NCBI RefSeq assembly: GCF_932526225.1
Contig: NC_064044.1
Coordinates: forward strand, 15,749,453-15,813,452
Direction of reading: 5' to 3'
Source of the DNA: Nematostella vectensis
Taxonomy: Eukaryota > Cnidaria > Anthozoa > Actiniaria > Edwardsiidae
Length of the DNA: 64,000 nt
This document shows positions 59,601 to 64,000 of the stretch, piece after piece. Made by a program: the position numbers and the translations under genes. Position 1 is the stretch's first letter; every line of letters begins with the position of its first letter. The notes beneath the pieces were generated by a model. The model was not told the DNA's origin. It did no database searches and saw nothing but the letters and a program-made list of their open reading frames with translations.

Positions 59601-61373
59601 GGGGGGGAGAGGATGAAGTGTATCACATAGGGGGGAGAGAGGCTGAAGTGTATCACATAGGGGGGGAGAGGCTGAAGTGTATCACATAGGGGGGGGGGAA
59701 GGCTGAAGTGTATCACATAGGGGGGAGAGAGGGCTGAAGTGTATCACATAGGGGGGGGAGAGGCTGAATTGTATCACATAGGGGAGGGGGGAGGGGCTGA
59801 AATGTATCACATAGGGGGGGACAGGGCTGAAGTGTATCACATAGGGGGGAGAGGACTGAAGTGTATAACATAGGGAAGGGGAGAGGCTGAAGTGTATCAC
59901 ATAGGGGGGAGAGGGCAGAAGTGTATAACATAGGGAAGGGGAGAGGCTGAAGTGTATCACATAGGGGGGAGAGGGGTGAAGTGTATCACATAGGGGGGGA
60001 GAGAGGGCTGAAGTGTATCACATAGGGGGAGAGGCTAAAATGTATCACATTGGGGGGGAGAGGCTGAAGTGTATCACATAGGGGGGAGAGAGGGCTGAAG
60101 TGTATCACATAGGGGGGGAGAGGCTGAAGTATATCACATAGGGGAAGGGGGGGGGGAGAGGATGAAGTGTATCACATAGGGGGAGAGAGGCTGAAGTGTA
60201 TCACATAGGGGGGGAGAGGCTGAAGTGTATCACATAGGGGGGGGGAAGGCTGAAGTGTATCACATAGGGGGGAAAGAGGGCTGAAGTGTATCACATAGGG
60301 GGGCAGAGAGGCTGAAGTGTATCACATAGGGGGGAGAGAGGGCTGAAGTGTATCACATAGGGGGGGAGAGGCTGAATTGTATCACATAGGGGAGGGGGGG
60401 AGGGGCTGAAATGTATCACATAGGGGGGGGGACAGGGCTGAAGTGTATCACATAGGAGGGAGAGGACTGAAGTGTATCACATAGGGGGGGAGAGAGGGCA
60501 GAAGTGTATAACATAGGGAAGGGGGGAGAGGATGAAGTGTATCACATAGGGGGAGAGAGGCTGAAGTGTATCACATAGGGGGGGAGAGGCTGAAGTGTAT
60601 CACATAGGGGGAGAGAGGCTGAAGTGTATCACATAGGGGGGGGAGGGCTGAAGTGTATCACATAGGGGGGGAGAGGGCTGAAGTGTATCACATAGGGGGG
60701 AGAGAGGGCTGAAGTGTTTCACATAGGGGGGGGAGAGGCTGAAGTGTATCACATAGGGGGAAGAGGGCTGAAGTGTATCACATAGGGGGGGGAGAGAATC
60801 TAAGTGTATCACATAGGGGGAGAGGCTGAATTGTATCACATAGGGGGGAGAGAGAGGGTGAAGTGTATCACATAGGGGTGTATCTCATAGGGGGAGGGGG
60901 AGAGGCTAAGGGGAAACCTTGTTACGACGCAAAATATAATAACTAACGCAAAATGTAATCTCATTTCGCGTTGAATATTTTATTGCATTTTGCGTTGAAA
61001 GTTATTACATTTCGCGTTAAACATTTATTACATTTTGCGTTGACAGTTATTACATTTCGCGTTGTTAAAATTACATTTACGTTGAATGTAATAACATCTC
61101 GCGTTTAGATTACATTTCGCGTTAGCTATAACATTTTGCGGCATAACAAACCTTGTACGCGTTTGAAGATCAGCGTGGAGGTTATTTTAATTGTATAAAA
61201 TTGGAATTGCATATAAAATTGTAATTGCAGCCTATGGAATGAACGAAAACCACTCGTAAGGGTCTGGTAGTGTTATACTTTTCTACTCACCCTGACTCAG
61301 CAACCTCGCCGTCAGTGACAACCGCTGAGAAACTGAGCAAAGGCTTACGCGTATAACCGCTGGTCGCAACAAT
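30253..61373 (-). CDS. Large secreted multidomain gene: F5/8C, EGF and 20 cysteine-rich repeats (19 exons, 5' incomplete)
   Basis: Nineteen exons on the minus strand, all with GT/AG junctions, join to 11,106 bp or 3,701 codons plus stop; every junction keeps phase. Order: DUF11-like segment (exons 1-3), F5/8C domain 1 (4-6), F5/8C domain 2 (7-9), a segment with two Asp-box motifs (10-12), four EGF repeats (13-16), and 20 copies of an unnamed domain (17-19). F5/8C and EGF modules are extracellular, and all repeat units are cysteine-rich, so the product should be secreted. There is no C-terminal membrane segment. No signal peptide is in the window, so the start lies beyond 61373, possibly beyond the 26-bp array. 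The combination recalls large adhesive or matrix proteins; substrate or partner is not known. Six introns carry donor-duplicating minisatellites. Several introns hold transposons. Confidence 0.85.
38779..39112 (-). CDS. Exon 18 (cysteine-rich repeat 1, second part)
   Basis: Continues the first repeat: [40 protein letters not shown], then [20 protein letters not shown] before donor TAC AG/GTATGT. Eight or more cysteines are in the expected positions. Confidence 0.8.
39798..39959 (-). CDS. Exon 17 (cysteine-rich repeat 1, first part)
   Basis: [20 protein letters not shown] then [20 protein letters not shown]. First copy of the W-C-x-D-Y-Q module, split from its second part by an intron (phase 1). 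Confidence 0.8.
40246..40359 (-). CDS. Exon 16 (EGF 4)
   Basis: [19 protein letters not shown] then [16 protein letters not shown]. Last EGF before the cysteine-rich repeats. Donor CAG/GTACGT. Confidence 0.85.
40643..40756 (-). CDS. Exon 15 (EGF 3)
   Basis: [19 protein letters not shown] then [16 protein letters not shown]. Calcium-binding type EGF. Phase 1 at both ends. Confidence 0.85.
   Translation of the reverse strand: MSTSVPLLLVSMMVHVLMVQEITRVFVVQDSSVQRVR
40850..42545 (-). repeat. 49-bp array duplicating the exon 14 end and donor
   Basis: About 34 units (period 49) of the type ACTCACYTATTTGGCAYGTGAGACAA + GTTCCTATTCACATACATGG. On the minus strand each unit contains the last 18 bases of exon 14 (GTCTCACGTGCCAAATAA) and a GTGAGT donor. 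The array runs from exon 14 nearly to 40.85 kb and fills most of its intron. Confidence 0.9.
42539..42649 (-). CDS. Exon 14 (EGF 2)
   Basis: [18 protein letters not shown] then [17 protein letters not shown] six-cysteine EGF with a calcium-binding DIDD start. Donor CAAATAA/GTGAGT, whose surroundings are the unit of the array in the next intron. Confidence 0.8.
42928..43041 (-). CDS. Exon 13 (EGF 1)
   Basis: [20 protein letters not shown] then [16 protein letters not shown]: a complete EGF with six cysteines. Phase 1 at both ends. Donor GTAAAT. Confidence 0.85.
43290..43500. repeat. 31-bp G-rich array
   Basis: About seven units of GAGGGGGAGGGGGGTGGGGGC plus AGCTGTAT, in the exon 12-13 intron. 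Runs of five or more G could form G-quadruplexes on the plus strand. All frames are open, giving false Pro-rich ORFs. Confidence 0.85.
43624..44373. mobile_element. 750-bp non-autonomous piggyBac-like element with TTAA
   Basis: TTAA sits at both ends (43620-43623 and 44374-44377). The ends begin CCCTTTTCAGACCAGG and, inverted, CCCTATTCAGACTGGG: 16 bp with three mismatches. TTAA target sites with CCC termini are the signature of piggyBac. C and G runs follow the ends. The interior is AT-rich and has no transposase. It lies in the exon 12-13 intron. Confidence 0.75.
44603..44875 (-). CDS. Exon 12 (Asp-box 2)
   Basis: Begins [20 protein letters not shown] and contains [20 protein letters not shown], a second Asp-box (SSDHGVTW). 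The rest, including [15 protein letters not shown], is not assigned. Donor GAG/GTGAGA, phase 1. Confidence 0.7.
45090..45139 (-). CDS. Exon 11 (Asp-box 1)
   Basis: A 50-bp exon containing SSNGKTWT, an Asp-box-like (S-x-D/N-x-G-x-T-W) turn of sialidase/BNR-type propellers. Acceptor gttgttacag, donor CAC/GTAAGT. Confidence 0.7.
45141..45240. repeat. Short 35-bp tandem repeat next to the exon 11 acceptor
   Basis: Three near-identical units of TAACGATCRATAACGTCTTA plus TTWCACTCACTA directly upstream (on the minus strand) of exon 11, covering its pyrimidine tract. Confidence 0.75.
45890..46435. mobile_element. Possible TIR element with a MADF/Myb-like start
   Basis: ACCTGGCGATT at the left (about 45904) is inverted at about 46425 (AATCGCCAGGT). 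No target duplication was found. Inside, ATG at 46188 opens [20 protein letters not shown], resembling the first helix of MADF/Myb-like proteins carried by PIF/Harbinger elements. It then breaks off. Weakly supported. Confidence 0.35.
47013..47094 (-). CDS. Exon 10 (propeller-like segment)
   Basis: [20 protein letters not shown] then VCNAQGDR. The '[14 protein letters not shown]' phrase resembles a beta-propeller strand pair. Phases 1 and 2 fit the neighbours. Confidence 0.7.
48421..48571 (-). CDS. Exon 9 (F5/8C domain 2, end)
   Basis: [20 protein letters not shown], then [20 protein letters not shown] close domain 2. Domain 2 totals about 134 residues. Acceptor ttcttgtacag, donor AAG/GTATGC, phase 1. 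Confidence 0.8.
48820..51645. repeat. 21-bp array, about 134 units
   Basis: Units of ATCACCATTATATCAGCC with variants (ATCAACACC, ATAACC, GGCATC). It lies in the intron between exons 8 and 9 (52103-48572). All frames on both strands are open, giving apparent His-rich (SHHHHYI), TIISAI and DIMVVMA proteins with no independent evidence. Confidence 0.95.
51905..52104 (-). repeat. 49-bp array duplicating the exon 8 end and donor
   Basis: Four copies, spaced 49 bp (about 52100, 52051, 52002, 51953), of the exon 8 end and donor (CACGTCTTGGCAATGAG/GTAACACTTCACG). The leftmost has lost its GT. Confidence 0.85.
52104..52181 (-). CDS. Exon 8 (F5/8C domain 2, middle)
   Basis: A 26-codon exon, [20 protein letters not shown] then TRLGNE, phase 0 to 0. 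It fits between exons 7 and 9 and supplies the Y.FQ.RLD...W.SF strand pair. Two AG sites lie 14 bp apart; only the inner one (52183-52182) avoids a stop. Donor GAG/GTAACA. Confidence 0.75.
52300..52735 (-). repeat. 40-bp array duplicating the exon 7 end and donor
   Basis: Eleven exactly 40-bp-spaced sites (52321 to 52721 on the plus strand) of TGTTGTACCTGTCGGATATT plus a GTT-rich half. On the minus strand each is YCCGACAG/GTACAACAACC, copying the end and donor of exon 7. Confidence 0.9.
52727..52899 (-). CDS. Exon 7 (F5/8C domain 2, first part)
   Basis: [20 protein letters not shown], then a Gly-rich WCSG and [13 protein letters not shown]. It corresponds to the first half of an F5/8C domain. 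Ends phase 0 at CAG/GTACAA; that donor is the first of eleven at 40-bp spacing. Confidence 0.8.
53860..54019 (-). CDS. Exon 6 (F5/8C domain 1, end)
   Basis: [17 protein letters not shown] and [20 protein letters not shown] plus terminal Cys complete domain 1 (about 165 residues, usual length 150). Donor GTAGGT, phase 1. Confidence 0.85.
54560..54905 (-). repeat. 51-bp array duplicating the exon 5 end and donor
   Basis: Seven units; six retain GCTAAG/GTGAGG, at GT positions 54865, 54814, 54763, 54712, 54661 and 54610. Period 51 is a multiple of three. Confidence 0.9.
54866..54988 (-). CDS. Exon 5 (F5/8C domain 1, middle)
   Basis: 41 codons, phase 0 to 0: [20 protein letters not shown] and [20 protein letters not shown]. 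This is the TQG...Y...SDDG..W core typical of F5/8C. Acceptor gctctttttag, donor AAG/GTGAGG. Confidence 0.85.
55022..55290 (-). repeat. 75-bp array duplicating the exon 4 end and donor
   Basis: Four units; three retain ACGAGG/GTAAGT, at GT positions 55247, 55172 and 55097. The fourth (about 55022) has a broken donor. Period 75 is a multiple of three. Confidence 0.9.
55248..55462 (-). CDS. Exon 4 (F5/8C domain 1, first part)
   Basis: [20 protein letters not shown] and [17 protein letters not shown] show the N-terminal Cys, the LTASS strand and the QVDL core strand of an F5/8C (discoidin) domain. Ends phase 0 at AGG/GTAAGT (55247). Confidence 0.85.
55745..56350 (-). repeat. About 73-bp array duplicating the exon 3 end and donor
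   Basis: Eight units (71-74 bp apart) of the exon 3 end (CGTACAGTATACGGCTTTTA) and donor. Donors alternate between GTAAGTGATG and GTAACTGATG, so the basic unit is a dimer of about 145 bp. One copy near 56244 has GCAAGT. A ninth partial copy lies near 55780. Confidence 0.85.
56321..56534 (-). CDS. Exon 3 (end of DUF11-like segment)
   Basis: 214 bp, starting [18 protein letters not shown] and ending QYTAFSPLG at donor GTAAGT (phase 1). Contains one Cys (DTCGLSG). Its last 35 bases and donor are repeated in the following intron. Confidence 0.75.
56600..58360. repeat. 32-bp hairpin array, about 55 units
   Basis: Unit CTAGCTAACACGGATGTTAG followed by CAAAACAGGGAC. Each unit holds the perfect inverted repeat GCTAACA-CGGA-TGTTAGC. 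Variants: CTTGTTAACACGG, and AATCAGGG or AATAAGGG. It fills the intron between exons 2 and 3. Confidence 0.95.
58605..58779 (-). CDS. Exon 2 (DUF11-like module)
   Basis: [20 protein letters not shown] and [12 protein letters not shown] follow the pattern of DUF11-type beta-sandwich repeats (x-Y-x-I-x-V-x-N/H, then NVVV...LP). Acceptor gttttcag, donor AAT/GTGAGT, phase 0. Confidence 0.75.
58985..60905. repeat. About 30-bp G-rich array, more than 60 units
   Basis: Units of GAAGTGTATCACATAGGGGG plus GAGAGAGGCT with variable G runs, in the exon 1-2 intron. Apparent [10 protein letters not shown] ORFs on the minus strand are repeat artefacts. Period is irregular because the G runs vary. Confidence 0.9.
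60922..61147. mobile_element. 226-bp MITE made of GCGTT repeats, 8-bp duplication
   Basis: AAACCTTG flanks both ends (60914-60921, 61148-61155). The ends are inverted copies over about 42 bp with six mismatches (TTACGACGCAAAAT versus TTATGCCGCAAAAT). Inside are more copies of ACATTTCGCGTT in one orientation. No ORF. An 8-bp duplication suggests hAT or MULE type. Confidence 0.7.
61291..61373 (-). CDS. Exon 1 seen (DUF11-like, start of segment)
   Basis: Reads [20 protein letters not shown], then DGEVAESG to donor GTGAGT. The acceptor (tgtgccaacag) has a weak pyrimidine tract, so the 5' boundary is less certain than the rest. Phase 2 at the donor completes a Gly with exon 2. Confidence 0.6.
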
Positions 61374-61689
61374 CTGTTGGCACAAGGCACATCATTTGGT
61401 AAACTCTGCACTAGTGCACCACAACAATAGGCGCGCTCAGAGCGAAAAGTTCTAATGACTGACAAACAACAAGCTTAGGAAATTTTAATACTTTTCACAC
61501 GCCTAATCTCGCTTTCTGACCTTGATCCAAGTTCGCGAAATTTGGTTTTCATCCATTCTAATAAATGTTTTTTTCCATCCTCATAAAAGGGCACCAAAAG
61601 AAACGAAGACAATAGGGTTTTGAGGCTGAAGTTTTCAATTTTCGCTAATCAACGCGCGCTGCAAACACCATTTCAAACAAGCGTCTCCA
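61374..61689. other. Stretch upstream of exon 1
   Basis: About 316 bp with no exon I can support. Possibly intron; the gene continues to the right if it has an upstream part. Confidence 0.35.
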
Positions 61690-64000
61690 ACAGCGAAAAC
61701 ATCATCTGGCTTCAAACAGCAAAATAATCATCTGGCTTCCAACAGCAAAATCATCATCTGGCTTCCAACAGCTAAATAATCATCTGGCTTCCAACAGCGA
61801 AATAATTTTCTGGCTTCCAACAGCTAAATAATCATCTGGCTTCCAACAACTAAATAATCATCTGGCTTCCAACAGCTAAATCATCATCTGGCTTCCAACA
61901 GCTAAATAATCATCTGGCTTCCAACAGCAAAATAATCTTCTGGCTTCCAACAGCTAAAAAATCATCTGGCTTCCAACAGCGAAATAACCATCTGGCTTCC
62001 AACAACTAAATAATCATCTGGCTTCCAATAGCGAAATCATCATCTGGCTTCCAACAACTAAATAATCATCTGGCTTAAAACAGCAAAATAACCATCTGGC
62101 CTCCAACAGCTAAATAATCATCTGGCTTCCAACAACTAAATAATCATCTGGCTTCCAACGGCGAAATAATCTTCTGGCTTCCAACAACTAAATAATCATC
62201 TGGCTTAAAACAGCAAAATAACCATCTGGCCTCCAACAGCTAATTAATCATCTGGCTTCCAACAAATAAATAATCATCTGGCTTCCAACAGCGAAATAAC
62301 CATCTGGCTTCCAACAATTAAATAATTATCTGGCTTCCAACAGCTAATTAATCATCTGGCTTCCAACAACTAATTAATCATCTGGCTACCAACAGCGAAA
62401 TAATCATCTGGCTTCCAACAACTAAACAATCATCTGGCTTCCAACAGCGAAATAACCATCTGGCTTCCAACAGCTAAATAATCATCTGGCTTCCAACAAC
62501 TAAATAATCATCTGGCTTCTAACGGCGAAATAAACATCTGGCTTCCAACAGCGAAATAATCATCTGGCCTTTAACGGCGAAATAATCATCTGGCTTCCAA
62601 CAGCGAAATAATTATCTGGCTTCCAACAGTAAAAAAATCATCTGGCTTCCAACCGCTAAATAATCATCTGGCTTCCAACAGCTAAATCATCATCTGGCCT
62701 TCAACAGCGAAATCATCATCTGGCTTCCAACAGCTAAATCATCATCTGGCCTCCAACAGCGAAATAATCACCTGGCTTCCAACAGCGAAATAATCATCTG
62801 GCTTCCAACCACTAAATAACCATCTGGCTTCCAACAGCGAAATTATAATCTGGCTTCGAACAGCTAATTAATCATCTGGCTTTCAACAGCGAAATTATAA
62901 TCTGGCTTCGAACAGCTAATTAATCATCTGGCTTCCAACAGCTAAATAATCTTCTGGCCTCCAACAGCAAAAAATTCATCTGGCTTCCAACAGCGAAATA
63001 ATCATCTGGCTTCCAACAAATAAATAATCATCTGGCTTCCAACAGCGAAATTATAATCTGGCTTCGAACAGCTAATTAATCATCTGGCTTTCAACAGCGA
63101 AAAAATCATCTGGCTTCCAACGGCGAAATAGTCTTCTGGCTTCCAACAGCTAAATCATCATCTGGCCTCTAACAGCTAATTAATCATCTGGCTTCCAATA
63201 GCTAAATAATCATCTGGCTTCCAACAGCGAAATAATCATCTGGCTTCTAACGGCGAAATAATCATCTGGCTTCCAACAGCTAAATAATCATATGGCTTCC
63301 AACAGCGAAATAATCATCTGGCTTCCAACGGCGAAATAATCATCTGGCTTCCAACAGAAAAAATATTCATCTGGCATTAACACCTTATTAATCATCTGGC
63401 TTTCAACAGCTAAAAAATCATCTGGCTTACAACAACTAAATAATCATCTGGCTTTCAACAGCTAACTAATCATCTGGACTCCAACAGCGAAATATTCATC
63501 TGGCTTCCAACAGCGAAAAATCATTTGGCTTCCAATAGCGAAATAGCAATCTGGCTTCGAACAGCTAAATAATTTTCTGGCTTTCAACAGCGAAATCATC
63601 ATTTGGCTTCCAACAGCTAAAAAATCATCTGGCTTCCAACAGCAAAAATATTCATCTGGCTTTAACACCTAATTAATCATATGGCTTTCAACAGCTGAAA
63701 AATCATCTGGCTTCCAACAACTAAATAACCATCTGGCTTCCAACAGCGAAATAATTATCTGGCTTCCAACAGCTGAAAAATCATCTGGCTTCCAACCGCT
63801 AAATAATCATCTGGCTTCCAACAGCTAAATCATCATCTGGCCTCCAACAGCGAAATAATCATCTGGCTTCTAACAGCTAAATCATCATCTGGCTTCCAAC
63901 AGCTGAAAAATCATCTGGCTTTCAACAGCTAACTAATCATCTGGACTCCAACAGCGAAATATTCATCTGGCTTCCAACAGCGAAAAATCATTTGGCTTCC
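61690..64000. repeat. 26-bp array running off the window, about 89 units
   Basis: Units of CATCTGGCTTCCAACAGC plus GAAATAAT, with variants AGCTAAAT, ACTAAATA and TCATC. The array continues past the end of the window. No exon is visible in it; apparent ORFs are artefacts. Confidence 0.95.

Noticed and set aside
58798-60839. ORFs reading PPLCDTLQP on the minus strand
   Set aside because: Artefacts of the 30-bp array in the exon 1-2 intron.
1-64000. tRNA or rRNA genes
   Set aside because: I looked for B-box-like GGTTCGA motifs and rRNA-like stretches and found none with a plausible cloverleaf or similarity; short structured RNAs may be missed.

Overview
The window is nuclear DNA from an animal, most probably a cnidarian (sea anemone or coral). 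The evidence is spliced genes with GT/AG introns, phase-1 EGF and three-exon F5/8C (discoidin) modules, decayed transposons of several classes, and very heavy minisatellite content. By eye, tandem arrays cover roughly a quarter to a third of the 64 kb. There is no operon structure, ribosome binding site or other bacterial feature. The cnidarian assignment rests on general resemblance, not on a search.

Left part (about 0.4-13.3 kb, minus strand): a decayed Mutator-like (MULE) transposase gene. Its exons give an N-terminal Cys/His zinc-binding region, a MULE transposase core, a SWIM zinc finger and, at the 3' end, a Ulp1/C48-type cysteine protease domain. Between SWIM finger and protease lies a 7.2-kb array of a 27-bp unit, read on the coding strand as a nine-residue Pro/Asn-rich repeat. 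Stop codons, frame breaks and two one-base-short repeat units show the copy is dead. A lone plus-strand exon lies left of it (158-325).

Middle (13.3-30 kb): repeat-rich DNA. It holds a 551-bp MITE with an 8-bp target duplication (14100-14650); a frame-broken, intronless plus-strand gene with NHL-like segments (14.85-19.4 kb), whose 3' part is duplicated and split by a short LINE 3' end; several short tandem arrays; two further TIR elements (27.9 and 28.5-29.1 kb); and the probable 5' end of a minus-strand gene (26190, 25638-25606). An array of 40-bp units, most carrying CACGTG, lies just past the 3' end of the next gene.

Right part (30.25-61.4 kb, minus strand): one large extracellular-protein gene. 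I reconstruct 19 exons whose phases agree throughout, giving about 3,700 residues with the 5' end not found. Order: a DUF11-like module, two F5/8C domains, a segment with two Asp-box motifs, four EGF repeats, then 20 copies of a cysteine-rich domain of about 145 residues that I cannot name. Nineteen of these copies are marked by motifs in one 8.4-kb terminal exon. The protein ends in the last repeat with no membrane anchor.

The most unusual observation is that in six of this gene's introns a tandem array starts at the exon's 3' end and repeats the splice donor, giving rows of spaced candidate 5' splice sites (periods 40, 49, 49, 51, 73 and 75 bp). For two F5/8C exons the period is a multiple of three, so alternative donors would add 17 or 25 residues in frame. 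Other introns hold arrays of 21, about 30 and 32 bp (the last a hairpin unit), a piggyBac-like MITE with TTAA ends and a MITE with an 8-bp duplication. A 26-bp array runs off the right edge.
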